A program made the translations under genes and the position numbers. The notes under the pieces are model-generated. The model did not search any database and had not been told where the DNA came from. It saw nothing but the letters and a program-made list of their open reading frames with translations. Positions 10,561 through 22,289 of a stretch of DNA of 64,000 nt are shown here, one piece after another; within the stretch, counting starts at the first letter, position 1, and each line of letters starts with the position of its first letter. This DNA comes from Epiperipatus broadwayi (taxonomy: Eukaryota > Onychophora > Udeonychophora > Euonychophora > Peripatidae), in NCBI GenBank assembly GCA_028023455.1, contig JAQFVV010012394.1, positions 24,743,963-24,807,962 on the forward strand. The letters run 5' to 3'.

Positions 10561-10996
10561 CTCTAGAGGAATATGTGTTATTATGGGATGGTTTGTTTGA
10601 TCATTTATGGAGTCTAGATGTTCCACACTCCACTAGTAAACCTACTTATAATTATGGATATAGTTGAGATAATTTTAATATTTAGTGGTGTTCTAAAAAC
10701 CAAACACTGACAGAAAACTATGGCATGATATTCATGGGGTAGATTTTGATTCATCTAAAGTAAAAGCTGTGCTTTACTAACAAACTATTTGTTAACAATT
10801 TCTCTGTGATTACTTCTAAAATGCTTGATGATATAAACATCGATATTGTTGTATTTGATAAGCAATCCATTATATAAAATTAATGCAACTATGTATATTA
10901 CATACAGATATAATACCTGCTTATAATATGTATTACAAAATATATATGCGTGTATCCGTCAAAAGATAGTTAGCTATCATAATGATAGAGCACAAT

Positions 10997-11515
10997 AATT
11001 ATAAGTTGGCTTGATTAATGTTTTATTTTGTGTCTGTGAAGAATTAATTGAGATACTTTTGCTCACCAATAAAATGCTCTTAAACTATACCAAAGAACTA
11101 TTGCTCTATACTAGCTTCGTAATATAAAGATATTTTTTTAAAAAAATTGTTTTTATCTTTACTGTGTTTTAATTATAAGTTAGCTTGAATAATCATCATC
11201 ATCAACCATTATCAATCCACTGCAGGATGAAGGTCTCTCCAAGTTTAATCCATCTTCTCCGATCTTTAGCTTCTCTTCTCCACAACACCCCTGCACATTT
11301 TCTTATTTCATCCATCCATCTCACATGTGGTCTCTTTCTGGGTCTTTTACAATAGCTTGAATAATATTTGATTCTATATCAATGAAGAATTAATTGAGAT
11401 ACTTTTGCTCATCAGTAAAATGCTCTTAAACTACACCAAAGAACTATTGTTCTATACTAGTCTCGTAATATAAAGATTTTTTAAAAAAATTTGATTTGTA
11501 TCTTTAATGTGTTTT
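10997..11515. repeat. Tandem duplication (about 174 bp unit), second copy split by an insertion
   Basis: Copy 1 is about 10997-11170. Copy 2 starts at 11171, is interrupted at 11194-11352 by an RTE fragment and continues to about 11515. Shared landmarks include AATTATAAGTT, GAAGAATTAATTGAGATACT, AAAATGCTCTTAAACTA and TAATATAAAGAT. The copies differ at scattered bases. The duplication must predate the LINE insertion. Confidence 0.75.
11194..11352 (-). mobile_element. Short 5'-truncated RTE insertion with target-site duplication
   Basis: This 159-bp insert is flanked by direct repeats TAGCTTGAATAAT (11181-11193 and 11353-11365). On the minus strand it ends in a (GAT)n-like tail (seen on + as CATCATCATC), and its body matches the 3' end of the fragment at 39647-40240. 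The tail and TSD together show target-primed insertion of an RTE 3' end. Confidence 0.75.
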
Positions 11516-11552
11516 TGCTATGTTAAGTACAAGGTTTTAAACAAAATTAATA

Positions 11553-11675
11553 AGTCTTGGCGATTTAGTGTGGTATTAGAGTGTCAGGCTTTGGTCCTCG
11601 AATCAATTTCAGTGCCAATGCTTGAACTTTTTATGAACTCCTGAACAGTCTAACTATTCGATGATTTATTTATTA
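11553..11675 (+). mobile_element. SINE-1 copy
   Basis: Begins TTGGCGATTTAGTGTGGTAT, passes through TCCTCGAATCAATTTC (the best B-box-like match among single copies), and ends AACTCCTGAACAGTCTAAC with the ATTCGATGATTTATT tail. It is diverged. Confidence 0.6.
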
Positions 11676-12309
11676 ACAAAATTAATTTTTTTTAAATATG
11701 CACAATCGATATCTGGGGTATCGATATCTTGTGTGTTAAATCTTTCCTTTTGTAACTGCAAATGTTATTTTAAAATCAGTTATTTTAACACATTTAACTT
11801 TAAAAGCTCAAAAGAAAATTCACTATACAATTGAATTTTTTTTCTTTCGAATTTTAAAACTTGTAAAAATATTAACCTTTTTTGTTCTTTTGAATATTCA
11901 TTTAATAACTTATTGAGAATTTAAAGAATGTGAGATCAATTAGAGTAAAATAAATATTTTTTTCAGGTGTATTTCTTTTCCTCGGAAAATTGATTTTTAA
12001 AATGTCTTATGCAAGAAAACTGAATTCAATGTAATTACGAATTGCATTAAATATTATATTTATATAAGCATCTCATAGACACTACATATATATCTTTTAA
12101 ATGTAATTATACAACTTTATTTCATTCTTAAATAGAGCATATCTATGTTGGCCCACCTTTATATGCAAATTTCTGCTCAATTTTTACAAAATCACTTCTA
12201 TATTAGGTCATATAGTATTATAGTATATTTATGAAAATTTTTGATTCTGTAATAAAAATTGATTGAAAACCAAAAGTATATTCATATTTGCACAGTAAAA
12301 GTAAAACCC

Positions 12310-12440
12310 TCATTGATATAGCAACATAGCGGCAGATTTCAGAGCTCTAAGTTCATGGAACATGGCATAACTCAAACATTTCTGGTGCTCTAATATCATA
12401 TGAATTTCTGAGCAATAAAATCATACAACTTTTATATGTG
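12310..12440 (+). mobile_element. SINE-1 copy, diverged
   Basis: Recognised by its 3' half: CATTTCTGGTGCTCTAATAT, then TGAGCAATAAAATCATACAA. The head is degraded. It lies about 170 bp left of the long LTR element. Confidence 0.45.
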
Positions 12441-12613
12441 TTTGATTATTCTTCCTCTTTGCCATGACTATTACCTGGATTCAAATCTGGACCAATTAAA
12501 TGTGAACGTTTTTTCATAGATTTAGTATCACTCCCTTCTCCCAATTGCTAGGCATAACCAACTGAGCAATATTTTATATGTACTGGAGGAGAGGAATATA
12601 TATATATATATAT

Positions 12614-15125
12614 TGTAACCTCTGTGTTCTTCACTTATTCACTTTATTATATTTATAAATGCCCAGGCGCCAATTCTATACAAGATAGAATAAAATTTAT
12701 AATTGTAAATTGCTTTTAAACTTATTTAAAAGATTCTTATATTGTAATTATTTTATGGCTTAGCTCAGTTGAGGTTATAGGATATGGTCTTCATATAGGA
12801 TGCAAATAAAAGTAATAAAACATTTATGGATAACAATTCTGTAACACTAATTTAATCATATGCCACACATTTATTTAATTATAAAACTATTGCAACATTA
12901 TCAATTATCGTATTCAATATAAGATAGATAATGATGAGGATCGGGTATCTTTTTATCCACATCACTACCTATTCTAAGCAAAGTAGAATATATTATTAGC
13001 ACTGTAATATGGTGATTTATCATCTCCAGATAGATTAAATAAATTGACTTCTACTGGAAAATTTAGATATTCTAGGGCTATGTTATATTAAGCATATGTG
13101 TGAGTGTGTGTGGAAATGGAGAATCGAACATATATAATCAAGGAATTCCTATGGGCTATTAATTCAATAAAACATTTATTAGAAATTAAAAGACAAAATA
13201 AATAATAAATAAACAAAAAAATATATTATTTTTTTGCACTTTGCTAACCAATTACATTGCTCTTATAGTAAAACCAAACTGACTAATATTTAATATATGA
13301 ATCATATATTTTCGAATATGTGCGTTTTTATAACATTGTAGATATGATGTATTTCCAAACATACTTTTATTAGCTTATTTATAAAACTTGGATGATGCCA
13401 TAAATCAATCATCTTTTATACATACTATAAAAATTTATACAACACTTATCTGTTATAATCAGTGTATATCATCTAACACTAACTATACAAAAATAAAGAA
13501 AGGCAGGGAAAAACAATAACCAAACACTTATATACGTGAGGATTAAATAATATCTCCAAACTCAATCTAAATAATCTAATCGTCCCTTGATCATTTCTAC
13601 CTCCAATTTATAACAGACAAGGTTTTAAATCTTTATTTTTTTAAATAAACTTTATTAACAAAATTGAAGCACAATAAATACATTTTTTTTAAAAAAATAA
13701 TTTATAGCATCATGCACACATCCGAATATCTATAATCACCTATAATATAATTTCTAGATCATATAAAATAATAGATTATCATATTATAATGATATGAAGT
13801 TACATTGTTTTGTTTTTTTAAAAGAAAAAAAAAAATTGGTTATACATCTGTTGTAATCAATAACGAAAATACTTATCAATATTCCATCATTACATGTTAA
13901 GTTTTTTTTTTTTAAAAAAAAAAAAATTTGAAAGTTGAAAGAAACATACATATTAGTTTCAAAGACAACAGTAAATTATAACATAAAAAAATGTCTATCC
14001 GATTGTTAAAGCATAATTTGTTAAGAATGACAATAGTTTTTTTCCCTAGAATTCCGTATAGGCGTGATAAATGACATTTGCATGCATTGGAATTATTTTA
14101 TTATATATGCACAAATAGCAAAGTTATACAGTATAAAATTATCCTCTTGATATAAGATTAAATAGATAAACTCTTTCATTTTAAATTTTATTTTGTAGAA
14201 TATTGATAGAAAATTATTAAAATTGAAAATCAAGCGTTTAATAAGAAAAATTTAGCTACCTTTATTTTAAACAATTTTGTCATTTTAATATTATTTAGTT
14301 TTGGTAATACTTTAAAATAAATCATAATTATTTAGCTTACATATCATCCAGGCATTTTAAAGGTAGTGAATATGAATCATTGCTTGACAGAAATTTGGAG
14401 CTGGTTTCCCTCTGGGGTGTTTATAACCTCATTTTTATATTATTCTAGTAGTATAATAGAAAATTCTCCACAGTTATATTATTAGAATCCTCGCGATGTT
14501 TTTTATTTATTTGCTCTAATATTCTTAGAGAGTTTTTGATCTTTTTAAGCTTTATTTTTTTATAGCTTCTTCCTTGGAATTTTTTTACTTTTCTTCAAGT
14601 TTTAAACTCTCTGTCTCTCCACTCACGCCCTCTGTGTTTTTTTTTACAATCAACTTTGGAAATGTGCCAGAATTTTACTTATAAAATTTTAACAATACAA
14701 TGTTTGAATGGAATAAGCATAATAATAATAAAAAATAAATCAAATATCAAATATTAATTTATAAATGTTATTCACTATTATACAAATAATCTTTATCATT
14801 TTTAAATATAAGATTATAAACAATACATAATTAGCAAATAATAAATAAAATATAGAAAAGAAAATTCTAATTAATAATATATTTATGCATCTGCTTATTA
14901 TGACATGTAAATTTTTCTACTACATATAAACATCCCTAATGTTGTTCATCCTCCTCTTTTACTACCAAACATATAATCCAATTAAAGTTTTAATTTTTTT
15001 AAAATCCTAATTTTAACTAGCAAATTACATCTCAATTCATTTTTCTCAGATAATTATCTTTAGCCATTATTAGCACAAATGTGACCTTCCCACATTTCTT
15101 CCTGGTGCCAACCTGGAAGGTTACA
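12614..15125 (-). repeat. LTR (3' LTR in element orientation)
   Basis: 2512 bp with TGTAACCT/AGGTTACA ends. Nearly identical to 18772-21328. It lacks about 26 bp present in the other LTR near 21153-21180 and has scattered substitutions and homopolymer length differences. Contains no ORF I can support. Confidence 0.8.
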
Positions 15126-15359
15126 ATCCTTCCACCTTATGAAAGAAAAATGAATTGGATAAACAACAGTCAATATTAATAGCACATCAAATTTTACATT
15201 AAGATCATTTCTCAATTAGAAAATTATGTTTGTCGAATAAACTTAAAACAATAAAACATTTAATGCTTTTACAAACACTTGTTTCTATTATATTTTAGCA
15301 ACATTAAATAAGCAAAAAAAATAACTAAATTCTATATTAAACAATATAGATAATTTTTA

Positions 15360-15953
15360 TTAATCATGTCTTGCAGGATACGGAATCAAACTGCAAGCAT
15401 TATAAGTAACTTTAAACCTTGTTTGATTATTCTTTATTTCCTTTCTTCTGACAAGTTTATCTCTAAAAGATTTCATTTTTACTTTGTTGGATTTAACTCT
15501 AGCCTTTTTAATATATTTTACTTTATTTCTAACTTTCTTAAGATGATTTATATTAAATACTTCTTCCTTTATTCCTTTGAGTTTGATCTTAGCCTTTCCA
15601 ACTTCTTTTTCTTCATCAACAATCTTTCTACCAAGATTTAAATTAACTATCTTTTCATTTGTTCTTTTAAATTTGACTTTGGCTTTCCCAATATCCCTTA
15701 TATAATCTACACCTTTATTAAGATAACTTATCTTAACCTTCTCTTTACTCATCTCTTTGAATTTTACTTTAATTTTTTTCATATGTTTATTATGATTAAT
15801 TACCTCTCTCATAAAATCTACTTTAGTTTTCTTCTTACTTTTCCATTTAAGCTTTACTTTGGCTTTGCCTAAATCTTTATTCTGATTAGTAACCTTTCTA
15901 AGAAAATTTAAATCTAACTTCTTTGTATTCTTCATTTTACATTTTATTTTCAC
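15360..15953 (-). CDS. Lysine-rich repeat protein of the LTR element (ORF2)
   Basis: 197 codons, very basic (about 30% lysine). It consists largely of five imperfect repeats of about 30 residues. A typical unit has a hydrophobic start, a basic K-V/I pair, then a segment like DxGKAKVKFK and a charged linker. GKAKVKLK, KKIKVKFK, GKAKVKFK, GKAKIKLK and KKARVKS are the aligned cores. The C-terminus departs from the repeat (ends PYPARHD). No known domain is recognised; the role could be nucleic-acid binding, as basic tails of Gag-like proteins do, but that is inference. Its start overlaps the end of the neighbouring ORF by four bases (ATGA). The neighbour's last residues align with the beginning of a further repeat unit, so this may be the second half of one protein. 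AT-rich composition explains part of the lysine bias, not the periodicity. Confidence 0.55.
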   Translation of the reverse strand: MKIKCKMKNTKKLDLNFLRKVTNQNKDLGKAKVKLKWKSKKKTKVDFMREVINHNKHMKKIKVKFKEMSKEKVKISYLNKGVDYIRDIGKAKVKFKRTNEKIVNLNLGRKIVDEEKEVGKAKIKLKGIKEEVFNINHLKKVRNKVKYIKKARVKSNKVKMKSFRDKLVRRKEIKNNQTRFKVTYNACSLIPYPARHD

Positions 15954-16864
15954 TTACCAACTTCTCTAGCATGACTAACACTTTCTATTAAACATTTCAT
16001 ACTACATATTACATGTTTAGTATCTCCATAAAATATTTTTTTGAAAACATTCACCTTCACCTTATGATCTAAATAATCAAGAACACATTTTGGAATTATG
16101 TTTTCATTTTTATTTTTAAATTTATTACTTGTAATATCAGTAATCTTTAACAACTCATTTTCTAAAATTTCTGGATAATTCATATCTAAAGAGATTATTT
16201 TTGTCTTCATTGATTTATTAATTTCTTTCTCTTTATCAAGATTCTTCTTAAAATCTTTGAGCATGTCTATATCTTCAATTTTCTCTAATTTTGAGTCCTG
16301 ATTAGCTATTTCTCTAAGTTCTTTGTATATCTTTATTTCATCACTGGATAAACTAACATTCTTATTAATCTGCTTAACTTGGTCATTAATATTCTCTTGT
16401 ATTTCTAGCTTTATTTTGGGTATTTCTAACTTTACTTCTAGCTTTGTTTCTAGTTTCACTTCTAATTTTATCTCTGACATTTCTGACTTTATTTCAACCA
16501 TCCTCTCCTCTGATTTCTTTTGACTCAATTTTATTTCTTTTAGTTCTGACTTCAATTCTACTAACATCTCTTCTGCATTTTCTATATCTTCTACTCGACC
16601 AAACTTTCGTTCTTCTCTTAATTCTGATATCAATTCTGCTTGGCCTGACTTTAGTTCTTTTAGTTCTGTTAATATCTCTCTTAACCACATCAACATGTCA
16701 CCATCTGTGATTTTAGGGATAATATCTCTAATTCTATTAGATTCTTTATGGGACATATCCATAGTTTCATTTCCTAATTCAAGATCAGGGGACATCACAA
16801 CAATGTCTGGAGATGGCATCTCTTGAGACCCACCCAAACTATCAAATAAGTTAAACTCTTTCAT
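15950..16864 (-). CDS. Coiled-coil protein of the LTR element (ORF1, possibly Gag-like)
   Basis: 304 codons from ATG at 16864. Residues about 50-170 are strongly heptad-patterned and charged (ELKELKSGQAELISELREER and, further on, repeated EVKLE/ETKLE blocks), predicting a long coiled coil. The C-terminal third is more globular in composition (Cys-containing, ends AREVGK). No zinc knuckle, protease or polymerase motif. In position it is the first ORF after the 5' LTR and leader, where gag lies in retroelements; a structural coiled-coil role is an inference from that. The stop TGA sits in the sequence GGTAAGTGA, which also fits a splice donor (GTAAGT). Reading -1 at this point enters ORF2 in register with its repeats. 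Confidence 0.55.
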   Translation of the reverse strand: MKEFNLFDSLGGSQEMPSPDIVVMSPDLELGNETMDMSHKESNRIRDIIPKITDGDMLMWLREILTELKELKSGQAELISELREERKFGRVEDIENAEEMLVELKSELKEIKLSQKKSEERMVEIKSEMSEIKLEVKLETKLEVKLEIPKIKLEIQENINDQVKQINKNVSLSSDEIKIYKELREIANQDSKLEKIEDIDMLKDFKKNLDKEKEINKSMKTKIISLDMNYPEILENELLKITDITSNKFKNKNENIIPKCVLDYLDHKVKVNVFKKIFYGDTKHVICSMKCLIESVSHAREVGK

Positions 16865-18771
16865 TTTATAATCTCTTAAAAATTTACTAATACTACTTAA
16901 AGAGAATAAGGTTTACCAGCTCCAACCTCCACCAAATCAACAATTCAAATTCACCATCACTACCTAAAATGACATAAAATTTCCACAATTATATTTTCCC
17001 ATATAATGTTCGATTTTCCACACACACATAGTTAAGAAGACATTAAGTTTTAACTAGATCACATTAATCTAAACATAGCTGAAATTATTAATTAAATTTT
17101 ACATGATCCACTATAGTTATATTATAAACTACACCAATTCAAATAACTGATAAAAGACCAAAATAATTTAAACATATTTGTTTATCTTTATGCTGTATTG
17201 GGTGCATCCAAATATTATAACCAGCATTTATAACCCAAAAGAAAAAAAAATTATAACCAAAATCAAATTAATGATGACATGCATTTACTATGACAACTGA
17301 TATACAATTTTTACCTAAATATGGTAAATGCCAACCTTTGCATAAGAATATAGAAAATAGCCTTTTAAGAATGAGATATATATTCAAGTTATATCTTCAT
17401 CCATCCTTCTAAAGATCCAACAGATACTGACAGCCAAAAAGAATTATTAGCAGTTCACAATGTTGAAATAGATAGAAGAACTCCATCACTGCTCTCAAAA
17501 CATACAATGCCCCATGAACACTCTGATGATCATCTCACTTTAACCACTCTAAGCTACCACAACCCATAATATTCTACTACAAACACTATCACAATGCCCT
17601 GCTTATATCCAAGTTTTAGGGGCTCTTTATAAAATATTTTCTTGCTCATCTTTGTGAGTCTTAGAGACAAATATTACATATATATTAGAAATAAATATGC
17701 CTTGCTTTCTCTGGAGTCTTAGAGGCAAAATCATGGCAGGACTACTGTTAACTGCTTCATGATAACTAACAACTGATATCATAATTTGGGTTGGAGCAGT
17801 GAATGAGAACAATCATCACCAGTGACATGAATACACCATATACTGAAGACAATAATAAAAATTCTCCATCCATCAGCAAAACTTGCAACACAACCAACAA
17901 AACTCCAACAATCAAGTATGCTATTTAGCCTTCAAAATTATAGACTTTCTATAACAGAAGTATTCCAGATATGAACAATATTAACACTTTATAATTTGAT
18001 ACTATCAATAATTCTATGTTTATCTAGCATCAGTACTATATTTAATTGACAAGCAAAAGATATATATATATATACATATATATAATATTATCAACTTTAA
18101 CAAGCAAAAGATATATATATATATACATATATATAATATTATCAACTTTAACATTTACTATAAGTTGTGATACTTACATAGCTTTATAATTGAAACTAAG
18201 CTGTCTCATGGCTGTATTTATTTATTTCACCTAAAAAAATGTTTTTTTTAAACTATACATCTGACATTCATATATCTATTACACATCTTTCAGGTATTGG
18301 CTTCTTTCAAACTCTAATTGGCTTATTTCAAACCTTAGTTAATGCTCCATTTACCCCTAGTTCCATTTTATCAAACATGTCTATTAATCTTCCAGATTGA
18401 TATAATAAAAAAAAAAAATCCTTGAATAAAAAAACTGCCATCTTGATTCTATTTTGGAATCAATTTTGCAATAACTATATTTAAAACAGGAATAAAGTAA
18501 TTCTAATGTTACTGGATTACCTCTCATCTCAGGTATATGCCAATATATATCAACAAAATATAAACACTCTACAAGATATGAGACTTAAGTAATCAAGATC
18601 CCATGATTGGACATCCATTTAAACCCTTGGCAGCTGTGGCCTCTATGTATATATCAAGCCATCCACGCTAGTCATCACTTAACCAATTAAACCAACAAAA
18701 GATAAATATTCTACAGGATATGAGACTTAATTAAACAGGGCCCCATGATTGGGCAGTCACTTAACCCACCC
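16865..18771. other. Leader region of the LTR element (non-coding)
   Basis: Lies between the 5' LTR (right side) and ORF1. Contains a 51-bp perfect tandem duplication at about 18050-18151 (unit contains AAGCAAAAGA followed by an AT microsatellite and ATTATCAACTTTAA). It also contains a diverged direct repeat, 18550-18623 and 18692-18768 (shared GATATGAGACTTAA and CCCATGATTGG). No ORF with support. The bases next to the LTR read GGGTGGGTTAAG on the element strand; I cannot match them to a tRNA 3' end, so no primer-binding site is claimed. Confidence 0.5.
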
Positions 18772-21328
18772 TGTAACCTCTGTGTTCTTCACTTATTCAG
18801 TTTATTATATTTATAAATGCCCAGGCGCCAATTCTATACAAGATAGAATAAAATTTATAATTGTAAATTGCTTTTAAACTTATTTAAAAGATTCTTATAT
18901 TGTAATTATTTTATGGCTTAGCTCAGTTGAGGTTATAGGATATGGTCTTCATATAGGATGCAAATAAAAGTAATAAAACATTTATGGATAACAATTCTGT
19001 AACACTAATTTAATCATATGCCACACATTTATTTAATTATAAAACTATTGCAACATTATCAATTATCATATTTAATATAAGATAGATAATGATGAGGATC
19101 GGGTATCTTTTTATCCACATCACCACCTATTCTAAGCAAAGTAGAATATATTATTAGCACTGTAATATGGTGATTTATCATCTCCAGATAGATTAAATAA
19201 ATTGACTTCTACTGGCAAATTTAGATATTCTAGGGCTATGTTATATTAAGCATATGTGTGAGTGTGTGTGGAAATGGAGAATCGAACGTGTATAATCAAG
19301 GAATTCCTATGGGCTATTAATTCAATAAAACATTTATTAGAAATTAAAAGACAAAATAAATAATAAATAAACAAAAAAAAATATTATTTTATGCACTTTG
19401 CTAACCAATTACATTGCTCTTATAGTAAAACCAAACTGACTAATATTTAATATATGAATCATATATTTTCGAATATGTGCATTTTTATAACATTGTAGAT
19501 ATGATGTATTTCCAAACATACTTTTATTAGCTTATTTATAAAACTTGGATGATGCCATAAATCAATCATCTTTTATACATACTATAAAAATTTATACAAC
19601 ACTTATCTGTTATAATCAGTGTATATCATCTAACACTAACTATACAAAAATAAAGAAAGGCAGGGAAAAACAATAACCAAACACTTATACTTATATATGT
19701 GAGGGTTAAATAATATCTCCAAACTCAATCTAAATAATCTAATCGTCCCTTGACCATTTCTACCTCCAACTTATAACAGACAAGGTTTTAATTCTTTATT
19801 TTTTTAAATAAACTTCATTAACAAAATTGAAGCACAATAAATACAATTTTTTTAAAATAATAATTTATAGCATCACGCACACATCCGAATATCTATAATC
19901 ACCTATAATATAATTTCTAGATCATACAAAATAATAGATTATCATATTATAATGATATGAAGTTACATTGTTTTGTTTTTTTAAAAGAAAACAAAAAAAA
20001 ATTGGTTATACATCTGTTGTAATCAATAACGAAAATACTTATCAATATCCCATCATTACATGTTAAGTTTTTTTTTTTTAAAAAAAAAAAAATTTGAAAG
20101 TTGAAAGAAACATACATATTAGTTTCAAAGACAACAGTAAATTATAACATAAAAAAAAAAGTCTATCCGATTGTTAAAGCATAATTTGTTAAGAATGACA
20201 ATAGTTTTTTTTATCCTAGAATTCCGTTATAGGCGTGATAAATGACATTTGCATGCATTGGAATATTTTATTATATATGCATGAATAGCAAAATTATAAA
20301 GTATAAAATTATCCTCTTGATATAAGATTAAATAGATAAACTCTTTCATTTTAAATTTTATTTTGTAGAATATTGATAGAAAATTATTAAAATTGAAAAT
20401 CAAGCGTTTAATTATAGCGTTTAATAAGAAAAATTTAGCTAGCTTTATTTTAAACAATTTTGTCATTTTAATATTATTTACTTTTGGTAATACTTTAAAA
20501 TAAATTGTAATTATTTAGCTTACATATCATCCAGGCATTTTAAAGGTAGTGAATATGAATCATCGCTTGACAGAAATTTGGAGCTGGTTTCCCTCTGGGG
20601 TGTTTATCTCCTCATTTTTATATTATTCTAGTAGTATAATAGAAAATTCTCCACAGTTATATTATTAGAATCCTCACGATGTTTTTCCTTTATTTGCTCT
20701 AATATTCTTAGAGAGTTATTGATCCTTTTAAGCTTTTTTTTTTATATAGCTTCTTCCTTGGAATTTTTTTACTTTTCTTCAAGTTTTAAACTCTCTGTCT
20801 CTCCACTCATGCCCTCTGTGTTTTTTTTTACAATCAACTTTGGAAATGTGCCAGAATTTTTACTTATAAAATTTTAACAATACAATATTTGAATGGAATA
20901 AACATAATAATAATAAAAAAAATCAAATATCAAATATTAATTTATAAATGTTATTCACTATTATACAAATAATCTTTATCATTTTTAAATATAAGATTAT
21001 AAACAATACATAATTAGCAAATAATAAATAAAATATAGAAAAGAAAATTCTAAATATATTTATGCATCTGCTTATTATGACATGTAAATTTTTCTACTAC
21101 ATATAAACATCCCTAATGTTGTTCATCCTCCTCTTTTACTACCAAACATATATAATCCAAAACTCTACCAATCAGTACACCCAATTAAAGTTTTAATTTT
21201 TTTAAAATCCTAATTTTAACTAGCAAATTACATCTCAATTCATTTTTCTCAGATAATTATCTTTAGCCATTGTTAGCACAAATGTGACCTTCCCACATTG
21301 CTTCCTGGTGCCAACCTGGAAGGTTACA
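18772..21328 (-). repeat. LTR (5' LTR in element orientation)
   Basis: 2557 bp, direct repeat of 12614-15125 with the same TGTAACCT and AGGTTACA ends. Differences from the partner are scattered substitutions (for example near 18792, 19068 and 19287) and small indels, including an insertion near 21153-21180. Presumed to carry the element's promoter; no TATA box can be told apart in such AT-rich sequence. Confidence 0.8.
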
Positions 21329-21339
21329 ATATATATATA

Positions 21340-22280
21340 TACACACAAAGATGTTTTAGTAATTATATAAAGTTTAATTTTGTTTCTCTATTTCTGTTTT
21401 AAAAGAATAATTCATTTTTAGAATTGAGTAAAATATTGTCAGTAAAATGGGTATCAGTTACAAAAACTTTGAACACTCTCTCTTACTATGTATGCATTTT
21501 GTGAATAACTTTCACCCTTTTTATGATCGAGGGCTGTCAAATGCTTGAATCTTCACTTCCACATTGACAACTCAGTACCTTTCACTTTATCACACTCACA
21601 CAAAGTAGGTACTTGTTTCTATCCATTTGTAATATCTTGAAGATGTTTGACCAATTATATATATTTTGAATTTGGTTTTTTTAGGGGAAGAGGGGAGGTA
21701 CTCATGCCTCTCATTTCATTTCTGCCATATCACAAACACCCACCTTCTCAGAATCTCAAATCATCCTCTATCATCATGCATGCATTTTCAAACAACTTTT
21801 ATTTGGTCATGTGGGATAGAGGATTCCAAACATTGGAACATCCATGCCCATCTTATTAGCTTATTACCTTTCATCAGAATCACTCTCATACCAGAATAGG
21901 GACTGATTTCTATCCATTTTCAAGATCTCGTGGAAGGAATTATTGCACATTATATGTAAATATTTATAGTTATGTTAATGTTGCTTGGGGAAATATGTAG
22001 AGGTGAATAATTATAATTTGATTTGCTATGAGAAATAGAACTGATATTAAAAGAACTGTATAGATTTATAAATGGTGTAGTATCTACAAATATAGACAAA
22101 AAGATAAATAGATAGAAGGAATTACAAAATACAATGGCATAACTGCCATAATGGAAACCAAGATAATAAGTATAAATTATTGGATTTTAAGAGCCTGTTT
22201 GTTCTAATGATTTTAATGAGCAAATAAATAATTTTACAGGTTATCAGATATGTAATTTCCAAGAATATAAATCTATTAAT
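21340..22280. other. No recognised feature
   Basis: Somewhat less AT-rich around 21500-21910. The open frames there (about 70-77 codons) overlap each other in different frames and show no domain. A weak internal direct repeat is visible: CTCACACAAAGTAGG-like near 21596 and CTCTCATACCAGAATAGG-like near 21881, each followed by TTCTATCCATTT. Possibly an old duplicated repeat. Confidence 0.3.
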
Positions 22281-22289
22281 GGAATAAAC

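Larger units (their letters stand above)
12614..21328 (-). mobile_element. Long-LTR, polymerase-less retroelement (LARD-like)
   Basis: Two direct repeats of about 2.5 kb (12614-15125 and 18772-21328) bracket a 3646-bp interior. Each begins TGTAACCT and ends AGGTTACA, the TG...CA form of LTRs with an 8-bp inverted end. Flanks are ATAT on both sides (12610-12613, 21329-21332), a possible target-site duplication but inside AT microsatellite. The two ORFs of the interior (16864 to 15360) read on the minus strand. In that orientation a purine-rich stretch (AAGGTGGAAGGA) precedes the downstream LTR and could be a polypurine tract. No reverse transcriptase, protease or integrase motif is present. 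By sampling, the LTRs differ by roughly 1-3% plus small indels, so insertion is not ancient. It depends on another element for copying, if mobile at all. Confidence 0.75.

Noticed and set aside
16323-16710. + strand ORFs rich in Leu, Ser, Phe and Ile within the LTR element
   Set aside because: They are the reverse reading of the Lys/Glu-rich coiled-coil ORF; hydrophobic appearance is a consequence of the complement.
18750-18771. Primer-binding site next to the 5' LTR
   Set aside because: The sequence GGGTGGGTTAAGTGACTG has a TGG but I cannot match the following bases to a tRNA 3' end by eye.
12614-21328. The 2.5-kb direct repeats as a simple segmental duplication
   Set aside because: Matching TGTAACCT and AGGTTACA ends on both copies and intact ORFs between them fit an LTR element better, though without other copies the alternative is not fully excluded.
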